A DNA stretch of 57,135 nucleotides from Terasakiella brassicae (GCF_014641495.1 NZ_BMHV01000021.1:1-57135), one strand, 5' to 3'. Shown: positions 34,383-43,659, counted from the first letter of the stretch. Numbers and translations: made by a program. Notes: generated from the letters alone by a model not told the origin.

Positions 34383-35421
34383 CCTCCTTCATCATTTCTT
34401 GTAATTGTTCAGGATTTTGCATCAGTTTTTTGGCCATTTCACCGACTTGGCCCATATCCATCCCCGCAGGTAAGGTCATGGCACCTTGAGAGGGCGCCTG
34501 TTCCAACTCTTCCTGCGTTTTTAAAATATCGGCAGGCACGCCGTAAGCTTTGGCAAGAAAGCGCGCCGTTTTAATCGGATCGATCAATCCCATTGCCTGC
34601 GGTCCCAATGCACTTAACGACTGGATCCACGCAAGGATGTCTTGTGCTTCCTTGCGTGTCTGTTGACGGGCCAACGGGGATTTATATTGCAAATCCACAT
34701 AACGCCCATCCACACGGACGGCTTCCACTTCCCCTCGGCGCACCAAAATAGCCAATGCACGCACCACAAGCGGGGTTAGCAATTCCGCCTGCAAGCGACC
34801 ATAAGTCGCCCCTAAAATACGCGCCATTTCGGCAGACCGTTCCAGCACTTCGGTTGCGGTCATTTGTTTATTTTCGGTCGCCCCCAGCTTATCGGCCAAC
34901 AAGCCGTGGCGAATACGTTTGCGTAATTCCTCCAGCACAACTTGCGACAGATCAAAACTACCGGGGCTTTGCAACGGTGTTAATCCCGCAGACCCCACAG
35001 CCTTCGGAATGATCGTGCCCGGCACCAACTTGATCGTTGCCGGGTTTAACACCCCGTCATCATCCGCTTGCCAAATCCCGGTTACTGCAATCGATGCATT
35101 CTTTAATGCGAGTTCAACAACTTTATTTGCGGTCTTGATATCCGGCAACGCCTTCATCACCGGGGATCGACCGTAACTTTCCCCCGGTGCTTTCAACCAA
35201 CGGAACCCGATGAAAGGAGAATGGGAAAAAACGCCTTTGCGCAATAGGACAGGTTCCCCCACACCACCATAGCCATTTTCCAAAACCGCCATGTAATCAA
35301 AACGGTGGCCATTTTCGATCACCGCTTCGACCACAGCGTAACGATGATCTTTTTCCTTTTCCGAACGGGCAACCATATCGGCCGGAAAATTGCCTTCCGG
35401 GAAACGGGCCTGCAAATGCGC
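34360..35421 (-). pseudogene. Portal (head-tail connector) protein, N-terminus lost at IS3
   Basis: The surviving 353 or so residues include FRWLKAPGESYGRSPVMKALPDIKTANKVVELALKNASIAVTG and TENKQMTATEVLERSAEMARILGATYGRLQAELLTPLVVRALAIL, hallmarks of the podoviral head-to-tail connector family, whose members are about 500-550 aa. The frame runs from the left end of the IS3 element without an ATG; the first TTG at 35415 is not a real start. About 180 N-terminal residues are missing and are not found on the other side of the IS. Without a portal the module cannot make DNA-filled particles. Confidence 0.85.
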
Positions 35422-35483
35422 TGGACCCGTCCCCTAAAACTGGAGAGCACCTTCTGTTAAACTGAGATTTACAGGAGGAATAA

Positions 35484-35759
35484 ATGAGTCTCAAAAAATC
35501 TGATGAATTTAAAAGCGAAGCCGTCCAGCTTGCACTGACAAGTGGCTTATCTCGCAAACAAGTTGCCGCCGATCTTGGCATCGGCCTTTCCACATTGAAC
35601 AAATGGGTTGCTAAACATAAGCATGACGATTTGATGTCAGGACCGCACGATGACCTTCATAAGGAACTGGCTCGCCTTCGCAAAGAAAACCGAATATTGC
35701 GGGAGGAGAGGGAGATTCTAAAAAAGGCGACGGCCTTCTTTGCGAGTCAAAAGCGATGA
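35484..35759 (+). CDS. IS3 transposase OrfA
   Basis: 91 aa with an HTH (FKSEAVQLALTSGLSRKQVAADLGIGLSTLNKWV) and a leucine-zipper-like helix (HKELARLRKENRILREEREILKKATAFF). A slippery heptamer A AAA AAG at 35720-35726 lies in register for a -1 shift into the orfB frame, which is open there, so an OrfAB fusion transposase is expected. Confidence 0.92.
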   Translation: MSLKKSDEFKSEAVQLALTSGLSRKQVAADLGIGLSTLNKWVAKHKHDDLMSGPHDDLHKELARLRKENRILREEREILKKATAFFASQKR

Positions 35760-36613
35760 GGTTCAAGTTCATTGATGCGAAAAAGGCCGACCATCCACTT
35801 CACCTGCTGTGCAAAGCCTTCAACGTCAGCCTCAGCGGTTATTATGATTGGCGAAAGCGGCCCATGTCTGAACGTCAACGCAAAGATTTGGTTTTGCTGA
35901 CCAATATCCGCACAATCCATAAAGAAAATTACCAATCCTATGGGCGTGAACGCATAACGGATGAACTACGTGATCTCGGTTTTACAGTCAGTGAAAAGCG
36001 TGTTTCCCGTTTAATGAAAGAGAATAATATCAAAGTGATACGCACCCATGCCTTTAAGAAAACAACCGATAGCGATCATACCTTCAATGTGGCACCAAAC
36101 CTGTTGGATGGTGATTTTACAACAACAGGGCCAAATCAGAAATGGGCGGGGGATATCAGCTATATCAAGACAGCAGAAGGCTGGCTTTACCTGGCTGTTG
36201 TTATTGACCTTTATTCTCGCCGTGTCATCGGCTGGGCAACCAGCAAACGCCTGAAACGCAAGTTGGTGATCGATGCTTTGCAAAGGGCCATTGCCCTGCG
36301 CCAACCGCCTGAAGGCGTGATCTTCCATTCAGATCGCGGGTCTCAATATTGCTCGCACGATTATCAAAAACTGCTCAGAAAACATGGCTTCAAAGCTTCC
36401 ATGTCAGGCAAAGGAAATTGTTATGATAATGCCGCTGTTGAAACCTTTTTCAAATCCCTGAAAGCCGAATTGATCTGGCGGATGAAGTTGGAGACAAGAG
36501 AACAGGCAGAAAAAGTCTTGTTCGGATACATCAATCGATTTTACAATCCCAAACGTTGTCATTCATATCTGGGAAACATAAGTCCAATGCAGTTTGAATT
36601 GAACGCCGCCTAA
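35756..36613 (+). CDS. IS3 transposase OrfB (DDE integrase)
   Basis: 285 aa. The HTH_21 part (SYGRERITDELRDLGFTVSEKRVSRLMKENNI) is followed by the rve catalytic core with D in WAGDISYI, D in FHSDRGSQYCS and E in YDNAAVETFFKSLKAE, a complete DDE triad. The ATG overlaps the orfA stop (ATGA), and translation also occurs by frameshift. It looks functional. Confidence 0.93.
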   Translation: MRFKFIDAKKADHPLHLLCKAFNVSLSGYYDWRKRPMSERQRKDLVLLTNIRTIHKENYQSYGRERITDELRDLGFTVSEKRVSRLMKENNIKVIRTHAFKKTTDSDHTFNVAPNLLDGDFTTTGPNQKWAGDISYIKTAEGWLYLAVVIDLYSRRVIGWATSKRLKRKLVIDALQRAIALRQPPEGVIFHSDRGSQYCSHDYQKLLRKHGFKASMSGKGNCYDNAAVETFFKSLKAELIWRMKLETREQAEKVLFGYINRFYNPKRCHSYLGNISPMQFELNAA

Positions 36614-36651
36614 ATGGAGAAGGTGCTCTCCAGTTTTAGGGGACGGGTCCA

Positions 36652-36733
36652 GAAGGAGACCGCGTTCAAAAGCAGGAAAGAAACGCTTGCAGAAATCGTC
36701 GATCTCACAGAAAATCTCTTCGATGGGAACCAT
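36652..36733 (-). pseudogene. N-terminal fragment of another transposase (IS982-like)
   Basis: From the ATG at 36733, behind GGAGGT, the frame reads MVPIEEIFCEIDDFCKRFFP and continues to FERGLL, then runs into the IS3 end. The EIFC.IDDFCK start resembles IS982-family transposases. Only about 27 codons remain. It was cut by the same event that placed the IS3 element here. Between it and 36831 nothing else is seen. Confidence 0.55.
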
Positions 36734-36830
36734 GGATACCTCCATTGTAGGCCGTTTTTGTAGCTATAAATAGCCTACTCCCATCACCTTATACTTGTGA
36801 ATCAATAACTTAATAAATCCCTTATCCCGT

Positions 36831-37316
36831 ATCCGCGTTAACTTAGGTGTCATGCATTTATACGGACAAGGTATCCCTAAAGATCCAGACAAAGCCCTCG
36901 CTTTGTTCACTCAAGGGCATGAGCTAGGTTCATCCTTTTGCTCTGAAGCATTGGCACGCATCTATATTTACGGGGAAGGCGGCATTCCAAAAGATATAGA
37001 AAAGGCAAAATTCTATCTTATGTTTGGCGTCGAAGAAGGGATGCCAATCAGCTTATATCTTTTTGCTCAGATGTATTTGCATGGTGTCGGCTATCCACAA
37101 AACGAATACCGGGCAGCCCTTTTATTTGCTGAATCAGCAAACGCGGGGCTCCAAAAGGCAAAAGATGAAATTAAACGTATTGAAAGCAATGTGGGCATGC
37201 CTTTAGAGGTTTATCTCAAGAAAACCTATAACCACACCCAACCTTTAAAAAACATAAAAATATGCCCGACACCATCGACCAGACGATACAAATGCACAAT
37301 AACGTGGCAGGACTAA
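36831..37316 (+). pseudogene. Sel1-repeat protein, 5'-truncated
   Basis: The ATG at 36852 gives 154 aa, but the repeat reads in frame further up (IRVNLGVMHLYGQGIPKDPDKALALF), so the conserved N-LG-M-Y-G-G pattern starts before the ATG. A stop at 36798-36800 and the lack of a start codon or signal peptide show the 5' part is gone. Three Sel1 units are visible (MHLYGQG, ARIYIYGEGGIPKD, AQMYLHGVGYPQN). The preceding transposase fragment suggests an insertion cut the gene. It may still be translated from 36852. Confidence 0.6.
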
Positions 37317-37321
37317 CAAAA

Positions 37322-37348
37322 AACCGGAGTGCTTGAAAAACACTCCGG
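37322..37348 (-). terminator. Intrinsic terminator
   Basis: ACCGGAGTG and CACTCCGGT pair around a 9-nt loop. On the minus strand it is followed by TTTTTTGTT. It ends the small minus-strand operon 37390-38170. Confidence 0.75.
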
Positions 37349-37389
37349 TCACACTTCTCCTGTTGACTGAGGCTATATGTAGCAAATCC

Positions 37390-37788
37390 TCACACAGAAG
37401 TCAAGATATTTTTTCCTATATTTTCACTTTTTGTTCTATTTAGGTGTAAATAAAGTTGCCACGGCGTGAGAACAAAACGATCACGAATACCAAGAAAACG
37501 TTTTACCACCTCCACACAACTCATCGGTGCCAGTGCAAACGGCTGGCTTTTTTGCGCTTGCGGCTCCACCGTCACCACTTGCATCCCCATATCGCGATAC
37601 CAGCGAATTAGGCCTGCCAGCTCATAACCTTCCAGAATCTTAAGTGTAAAATTATTGCTCAATGGATCAACCCAGATACAGCCCCGGTCTGTCTCCAAGA
37701 TGACAAAGCAGTGGCGAAAGCCGGATTTCAGAAATTTCAACCACCAGACACCTGTATTGTCGCTAAACACCACCAAGGCTTTACTCAT
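37390..37788 (-). CDS. Phage-associated protein, possibly permuted NlpC/P60-like peptidase
   Basis: 132 aa from MSKALVVFSDNTG at 37788 (AAAAGAGA upstream); a longer start would run through the upstream gene. It has a His-Cys segment (SGFRHCFVILE, about 21-31) and later MSCVEVVKRFLGIRDRFVLTPWQLY. An N-terminal His with a Cys at the start of a later helix is the order of circularly permuted papain-like (LRAT/YiiX-type) folds. Catalysis is a guess. It overlaps the upstream gene by 8 bp. Confidence 0.5.
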   Translation of the reverse strand: MSKALVVFSDNTGVWWLKFLKSGFRHCFVILETDRGCIWVDPLSNNFTLKILEGYELAGLIRWYRDMGMQVVTVEPQAQKSQPFALAPMSCVEVVKRFLGIRDRFVLTPWQLYLHLNRTKSENIGKNILTSV

Positions 37789-38170
37789 CTCTTTTCTCCT
37801 CTTTACACACGATCCCTTTTTTCTGCAAAGCCACCGCCAGACGCCCAAGTGCATCACGCCACAAAGACGCATCTTTTTGTTCTTCACGCATATATTCATC
37901 TGGCGGTGTCAGTTTCTCCCCATAAGATCCCAACACCTGTAAATGAGGATTCCCGATCAAACGTTGGCGATAGATATCCATCACGGCACGATAAACATCA
38001 TCCGGGTCACAAGGACGCGGTGTTTCCACCATCCCCGCCACAAACCGCGCGCCATCCATACGCATCAACTGACACCGCGAAAACCAAAACCAAGCCTCTT
38101 CACCATCGGCAAAGGGGACCGTTTCCACATCATGTGTCGGGGGCAAAACAATTCTTTTTGTTGAGGACAT
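37781..38170 (-). CDS. Conserved hypothetical protein, phage-associated
   Basis: 129 aa from MSSTKRIVLPP at 38170 (upstream ATGs lack an RBS). It has a compact mixed sequence (EEAWFWFSRCQLMRMDGARF, DPDDVYRAVMDIYRQRLIG, HLQVLGSYGEKLTPP) and an acidic/basic helical end. No family is recognised. Paired with the next gene by an 8-bp overlap. Probably the upstream edge of the phage module, but separated from it by IS debris and a terminator. Confidence 0.55.
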   Translation of the reverse strand: MSSTKRIVLPPTHDVETVPFADGEEAWFWFSRCQLMRMDGARFVAGMVETPRPCDPDDVYRAVMDIYRQRLIGNPHLQVLGSYGEKLTPPDEYMREEQKDASLWRDALGRLAVALQKKGIVCKEEKRDE

Positions 38171-38305
38171 AAACATACCTTCCTGCGCATTAAAAAAATA
38201 GAACACAACGTGAACATTTATTTATCTTATTTTATTCCTGAGTCAACTAGAAATTTTGCATAAATTCCTATAGCATTCCTATTCCATTTTTAGGATAATA
38301 CCCCC

Positions 38306-38938
38306 ATGTTAAAACATGCAGACATATGGCGCGCCATTGACCGGCTTGCACACGAATACGGTTTATCCGCATCAGGACTGGCAAAAAAGGCCGGCCTTGA
38401 TCCAACCACGTTCAATAAAAGCAAACGCTTAACCCGCGAAGGCAAAGCCCGCTGGCCGAGCACGGAAAGTATCGCAAAAATACTGGAAGCCACCCATTCC
38501 GACTTATCTGAATTTATTGGCTATGTGCATGGCGAAGGCGGCAAGGGTGTTTTTCGAAATGTCCCCCTGATCGGTCTTGCACAGGCGGGTTCCAACGGAT
38601 TTTTCGATGACGCTGGCTACCCGACCGGTGGAAGCTGGGACGAAATCCCTTTCCCCGATATTCCAGACGCCAATGCCTATGCCCTTGAAATAACAGGGGC
38701 AAGCATGGAACCCGTATATCGCGATGGCGATATCGTTTTGGTCTCCCCCCAAGCCAACATTCGCCGTGGGGATCGTGTTGTCGTCAAAACCCAAGAGGGC
38801 GAAGTCATGGCCAAACAATTGCGCCGCCGTTCCGCCCGTCGCATTGAATTACAATCCCTTAATCCCGAATATGAAGACAGGTCATTTGAAATGGAAGAAA
38901 TCATCTGGATTCATCGCATTATTTGGGCCTCTCAATAA
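38306..38938 (+). CDS. S24-family HTH repressor / stress regulator
   Basis: 210 aa. The N-terminal HTH (LAHEYGLSASGLAKKAGLDPTTFNKSKR) is followed by the LexA-like C-terminal peptidase domain, with the serine in EITGASMEPVYRDGDIVLVSP and the lysine in VVVKTQEGEVMAKQL. The dyad looks complete, so self-cleavage on RecA activation is possible. It is divergent from the 37781 gene and could control the phage module, or be the conserved host gene of this type. The intergenic region 38171-38305 is AT-rich. Confidence 0.8.
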   Translation: MLKHADIWRAIDRLAHEYGLSASGLAKKAGLDPTTFNKSKRLTREGKARWPSTESIAKILEATHSDLSEFIGYVHGEGGKGVFRNVPLIGLAQAGSNGFFDDAGYPTGGSWDEIPFPDIPDANAYALEITGASMEPVYRDGDIVLVSPQANIRRGDRVVVKTQEGEVMAKQLRRRSARRIELQSLNPEYEDRSFEMEEIIWIHRIIWASQ

Positions 38939-39014
38939 TTAAAAGCCGTACAGCCCTTTACGAACAGCCTAAACAAAACTAGGTTTGTCTTCCTATTTTA
39001 TAAAGGAAGGCACT

Positions 39015-39209
39015 ATGACTTGTTATGAAAATCGCTTTAACGGGCCAATCCCGCAATTTTTAGCCAAAGACTTGTCTTTAGAAAAAAGGTTGAAAAACAG
39101 TCGGCTCTATTGTGAACTGGTTAGAAATAAAATTTGGCGGCAGAAGCATTCAAAAAGAACTTCACATATTGAATTCCTGCCCCAACATATAAATGAAGAA
39201 AACGCTTAG
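39015..39209 (+). CDS. Small hypothetical protein
   Basis: 64 aa from MTCYENRFNGPIPQF at 39015, behind AAGGAAGG. Basic, with two short helices (LSLEKRLKNSRLYCELVRNKIWRQKHSKR). Followed after 10 nt by the aminotransferase gene on the same strand, so it may be co-expressed. No family recognised. Confidence 0.5.
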   Translation: MTCYENRFNGPIPQFLAKDLSLEKRLKNSRLYCELVRNKIWRQKHSKRTSHIEFLPQHINEENA

Positions 39210-39219
39210 GGAGTAAACG

Positions 39220-40071
39220 ATGGGGAATATTGGTAGCGGTCAAACGTGGACCTATGTTGACGGACAATGGTTTCCGGACAACCCAAAGATTATGGGACCA
39301 CGCACACATGGTGTCTGGCTCTCATCCAGCGTCTTTGACGGCGCGCGTGCCTTTAATGGTGTCATCCCCGATCTGGAAGCCCATTGCGAACGTGTCATAC
39401 AATCGGCACGTATTCTGGGAATGGCCCCCATGTTGAGCACACACGAAATCGTCGAGCTTTCATGGGAAGGGGTCGCAAAATTCCCCGCCGACAGCGAGCT
39501 TTACATCTGCCCTATGTTTTATGCAGAAACCGGTTTTATTGCACCCGATCCAGCAAGCACGCGTTTCACCCTGTCTATTTTCGATGCACCCCTTCCTGCC
39601 CCCACCGGTTTTACTGCTTGTAAATCCAGTTTTCGCAGGCCTGCACGCGATATGGCACCGACAGATGCCAAGGCATCCTGCCTTTATCCCAATGTCGGGC
39701 GCTGCGTCAACGAAGCCAACGAAAAAGGGTTCGATACAGCTGTCGTTTTAGACCCTGTCGGAAACGTGGCTGAATTTGCCTATACCAATCTGTTTTATGT
39801 AAAGGATGAATGCCTGTTTACACCGCAGGCAAACGGGACTTTTTTAAACGGGATTACACGTCAAAGAGTCATAAAGCTGGCCAAAGAAAACAACATTGAT
39901 GTTATTGAAAAGGCGGTTTCCTTTGATGAATTATTTGAGGCGGATGAAATTTTCGGTACCGGTAATTATTTTAAAGTCGGTCCCCTGACGCGTCTGGAAG
40001 ATCAAACATTCCCGATCGGCCCCTTGACCATGCACCTGCGCGATCTCTATTTCGACTGGGCAAAAAAATAG
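39220..40071 (+). CDS. Branched-chain amino acid aminotransferase-like (class IV PLP)
   Basis: 283 aa. It should transfer an amino group with PLP on a branched-chain or related amino acid. Class IV markers: VFDGARAFNGVIPDLEAHCERVIQSARILGM (start of fold), the PLP-binding lysine in TDAKASCLYPNVG (about 148), and the VAEFAYTNLFYV and GTFLNGITRQRVI motifs. Slightly shorter than E. coli IlvE (309 aa). IlvE versus D-amino acid or ADC lyase paralogues cannot be separated by eye. The stop overlaps the 3' end of the small RNA terminator on the other strand. Confidence 0.78.
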   Translation: MGNIGSGQTWTYVDGQWFPDNPKIMGPRTHGVWLSSSVFDGARAFNGVIPDLEAHCERVIQSARILGMAPMLSTHEIVELSWEGVAKFPADSELYICPMFYAETGFIAPDPASTRFTLSIFDAPLPAPTGFTACKSSFRRPARDMAPTDAKASCLYPNVGRCVNEANEKGFDTAVVLDPVGNVAEFAYTNLFYVKDECLFTPQANGTFLNGITRQRVIKLAKENNIDVIEKAVSFDELFEADEIFGTGNYFKVGPLTRLEDQTFPIGPLTMHLRDLYFDWAKK

Positions 40072-40200
40072 CCGGACCCGAAGGTCCGGCAAGTCATAAC
40101 AGGGAGGCTTCACGTCTGGGAGACGTAGGACCAAAAATTTGGCCCAAAAAACGGGGCGGGAACCCCGAAAAATTCATAAACACCGCGTCGCAGCATTTTC
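40062..40200 (-). ncRNA. Small RNA with CUCCC loop (copy A)
   Basis: Minus-strand transcript ending in a strong terminator (GCCGGACC-TTCG-GGTCCGGC then TATTTTTTT, 40062-40090). Upstream of it lies a conserved 43-bp block (40087-40129) shared with copy B: a hairpin ACGTC-TCCCA-GACGT and the single-stranded GAAGCCTCCCTGTTA. CUCCC/CCUCC loops are anti-Shine-Dalgarno elements typical of alphaproteobacterial trans-acting sRNAs (CcsR/cuckoo and suhB/alpha-r8 groups). Another hairpin, CGGGGTTCCCGCCCCG, precedes it. The 5' end is uncertain. Confidence 0.7.
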
Positions 40201-40335
40201 TGCGCCTTTATGTATCTTTTTTCACTTGCCCGCGCCAGCCTCTTTTCAACAAGGCAAATATGCATTTTTCGCATAGCTTTAATTTAAATTATTATAAAAA
40301 CAAGCTTTTATAAGAAGGATGAGATTGCGAAAAGC

Positions 40336-40560
40336 AAAAAAAAACCGGGTCACGAAGACCCGGCAAGTTTTAACAGGGAGGCTTCACGTCTGGGAGACGT
40401 AGGGTCGACCCGTAAAGGGGACCCTCACACTCAGGAAAATCCTGAGGGGAAGAAACTTTGCTGCAACGCAACAAAGTCGATGAACCCTTTGTACCGTGTT
40501 GCAGCAATGCAGACCATAGTTAAATAGGTAGATCAGCCATGCAACAACTGCATAGCCCGA
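40336..40560 (-). ncRNA. Small RNA with CUCCC loop (copy B)
   Basis: Minus-strand transcript. In order: a long hairpin GCTGCAAC..GTTGCAGC with inner ACAAAG/CTTTGT (about 40464-40508), a hairpin CTCAGGA-TTT-TCCTGAG, the shared ACGTC-TCCCA-GACGT stem-loop and CCTCCC single strand (40361-40403), then the terminator ACCGGGTC-TTCGT-GACCCGG with nine T. 41 of 43 bases in the shared block match copy A. A sigma70-like promoter lies at 40565-40592. Downstream of lysR on the same strand. Confidence 0.7.
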
Positions 40561-40564
40561 TCAC

Positions 40565-40592
40565 TATTTATAAAATTACAGCTATTTTTCAA
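40565..40592 (-). promoter_or_regulatory. Sigma70-like promoter for small RNA copy B
   Basis: On the minus strand TTGAAA and TAAATA are 16 bp apart, ahead of the structured RNA region. Transcription would begin near 40555-40558. Confidence 0.5.
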
Positions 40593-40612
40593 CCGCTTGG
40601 TCAGTTTTTACC

Positions 40613-41500
40613 CTAGATTGCCTGCGCCATTTTGCGGACAATAAAATCACGAAATAGGGTAATTCTTTTCGAATTTCGCAATTCTTCGGGATAAACAAAG
40701 TAAGTATCAATCACCGGACCACGCAATTCGGGGAGAATCTCGACCAGATTCCCCACTTCCCGGCTCATATATTCCGGCAAAGCCCCAAGGCCGATTCCAC
40801 TTTGAACCGCGCGATAAATGCCATAAACATTATTCACCCGCAAAGCGGCTGTTCTTCGCGTTCCATCCGTACGACCTGCCGATAACAGCCAATTTAAACC
40901 TTGAACCGGCTGTTTCACATCATCGCCATAAACAATAATACGATGGTTATCCAGATCTTTCGCCGTTTTCGGCATCCCATATTTTTTAAGATATTCCGGT
41001 GCGCCGTAAATATGGTAAGGCATGCTCCATAAATGACGCTGAATGAGGTCCGGCTGCTTGGGTGCACTCATGCGAATCGCCACATCGGCTTCGCGCATGG
41101 ATAAATCAAGTTCGTTGTCGGTTAAAACCACGCTCACTTCAATATCGGGATATAATTCGAGGAATTCACGTAACTTGGGCGTTAGCCACGTCGAACCGAA
41201 TGCCACCGTTGTTGTGATTTTCAGCGTCCCTTGTGGCTTTTCCCGGCTTTCCATCAACTGACTTTCAACCATTGCCAGCTTGGCAAAGACATCATGGGCT
41301 GTTTTATAGAGCATTTCGCCCTGCTCTGTCAGGATCAAGCCGCGTGCATGCCTGTGAAAGAGACTCACTTGCAAGCTTTCTTCCAATGCACTGATTTGCC
41401 GGCTCACGGCCGATTGGCTGAGATTTAAATTTTCCCCGGCGTGTGTAAAACTGCCTGCTTCTGCAACGGCGTGAAACACACGTAATTTATCCCAATGCAT
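40613..41500 (-). CDS. LysR-family transcriptional regulator
   Basis: 295 aa, usual length. The N-terminal winged HTH (LRVFHAVAEAGSFTHAGENLNLSQSAVSRQISALEESLQVSLFHR) is followed by a periplasmic-binding-like effector domain (GTLKITTTVAFGSTWLTPKLREFLELYPDIEVSVVLTDNELDLSMREADVAIRMS). It is of the GcvA/AmpR-like subgroup by this second motif. It is encoded downstream of trxB on the same strand. Its target is unknown; the neighbouring redox genes are candidates. Confidence 0.85.
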   Translation of the reverse strand: MHWDKLRVFHAVAEAGSFTHAGENLNLSQSAVSRQISALEESLQVSLFHRHARGLILTEQGEMLYKTAHDVFAKLAMVESQLMESREKPQGTLKITTTVAFGSTWLTPKLREFLELYPDIEVSVVLTDNELDLSMREADVAIRMSAPKQPDLIQRHLWSMPYHIYGAPEYLKKYGMPKTAKDLDNHRIIVYGDDVKQPVQGLNWLLSAGRTDGTRRTAALRVNNVYGIYRAVQSGIGLGALPEYMSREVGNLVEILPELRGPVIDTYFVYPEELRNSKRITLFRDFIVRKMAQAI

Positions 41501-41619
41501 TCAATTTTCCATTCTTCCTGCGCATAGTCGCCATGCATATATAGCATAGATAAGTAAGGCGAAAGGAAAAAACACCCTTTCGCCTCGCAAAAATTCAAAT
41601 TAATGGAAAATCAGGTCAA

Positions 41620-42612
<993 letters not shown>

Positions 42613-42646
42613 CTATGCACCTTGCCGCAATTGCGCAAGTCAGAAG

Positions 42647-42673
42647 AAAAAAGGGAAGCCGGAGCCCCCCTTT
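42647..42673 (-). terminator. Terminator of the peroxiredoxin gene
   Basis: On the minus strand AAGGGGGGCTCCGGCTTCCC forms a stem-loop followed by TTTTTTC, about 30 nt past the stop. Confidence 0.6.
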
Positions 42674-42702
42674 CTTTCATATTTACTAAGGAATAAAGAA
42701 CC

Positions 42703-43308
42703 TTAGAGATTGTCTGCGTTATCTGCCAAATAGGCGGCAACACCGTCCGGCGTTGCTGTCATACCAGAATCGCCTTTGTTCCAGCCTGCCGGGCAAACTT
42801 CGCCATGTTCTTCATGGAACATCAACGCATCCAATGTACGCAGTGTCTCATCAACATTACGGCCCAACGGAAGGTCGTTCACCAACTGGTGACGCACAAC
42901 ACCGTTTTTATCGATGATGAATGTGCCACGGAACGCAATACCCGGACCGGTTTTTACACCGTAAGCGGTCACAATGTCTTTGGTGATATCAGCAACCATC
43001 GGGAACTGAACCTGACCCAGACCACCTTCGTTTACCGGTGTATTTTTCCATGCAAGGTGTGTGAAGTGCGAATCGATAGAGCAAGCAATCACTTTTGCGC
43101 CGCGTTCTTCAAAGGCTTTGACACGGTGGTCAAAAGCGATGATTTCAGAAGGACATACGAACGTAAAGTCCAACGGATAGAAGAACAGAACGCCATAGGA
43201 GCCGTCCAGGTAGGATTTGAGGTTAAATTCACCGTCAATGGAGTTATCGCCCATTACGGCCGGTGCTGTAAAATCGGGGGCTTCTTGACCTACGAGAACT
43301 TGAGACAT
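42703..43308 (-). CDS. 2-Cys peroxiredoxin (AhpC/Prx1 type)
   Basis: 201 aa. It reduces H2O2 and organic peroxides. The peroxidatic Cys lies in DFTFVCPSEI (about 51), the resolving Cys in HGEVCPAGW (about 170), with the catalytic PLDFTFVCP loop and the GGLG..YF-type C-terminal helix region (GGLGQVQFP). It is divergent from the Lrp gene, with trxB downstream, so the pair forms a thiol-peroxidase system. The gap 43309-43659 (350 bp) is AT-rich and holds divergent promoters but no gene. Confidence 0.93.
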   Translation of the reverse strand: MSQVLVGQEAPDFTAPAVMGDNSIDGEFNLKSYLDGSYGVLFFYPLDFTFVCPSEIIAFDHRVKAFEERGAKVIACSIDSHFTHLAWKNTPVNEGGLGQVQFPMVADITKDIVTAYGVKTGPGIAFRGTFIIDKNGVVRHQLVNDLPLGRNVDETLRTLDALMFHEEHGEVCPAGWNKGDSGMTATPDGVAAYLADNADNL

Positions 43309-43659
43309 TATCTCTTCCTTTTTTAGAATGATTCAAAACTTTATACAGATTATATATCCTCGACCCAGTTTGCAATAGCCAAGTGAAACACTGTAAGTAT
43401 AGGTACTGTAACGTCTTTTATTTTTATCAGCTAATTAAAATATCACAAAAGCACCTTCATTTTCGATAACAAACCGGAACATTTTTTCTAAAGTACGAGC
43501 TAAACCGCCCTAATGGTGTTCTTTTTTTTTCACGTTAATAGAAAAAAACTCTTCCAAAAGAAATTTTATTTCCTATTTTGACGAAGCTTTGCTTGGCTTC
43601 CCCCTCGGATCATTGTAATATCATTGCGTCAAACATGGTGTTTTTGGAGTAGAATTATT

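Larger units (their letters stand above)
35422..36651 (+). mobile_element. IS3-family insertion sequence, intact
   Basis: 1230 bp bounded by perfect 34-bp inverted repeats (TGGACCCGTCCCCTAAAACT.. at 35422-35455 and its complement at 36618-36651). It carries overlapping orfA and orfB. No target duplication is seen: the left flank ends gcgc, the right begins gaag. This indicates an adjacent deletion or recombination between two copies after insertion, in line with the truncated portal on one side and a foreign transposase fragment on the other. Confidence 0.93.

Noticed and set aside
40062-40560. Peptide-coding gene between the aminotransferase and lysR
   Set aside because: No frame with start and RBS spans the conserved block; hairpins and terminators fit RNA.
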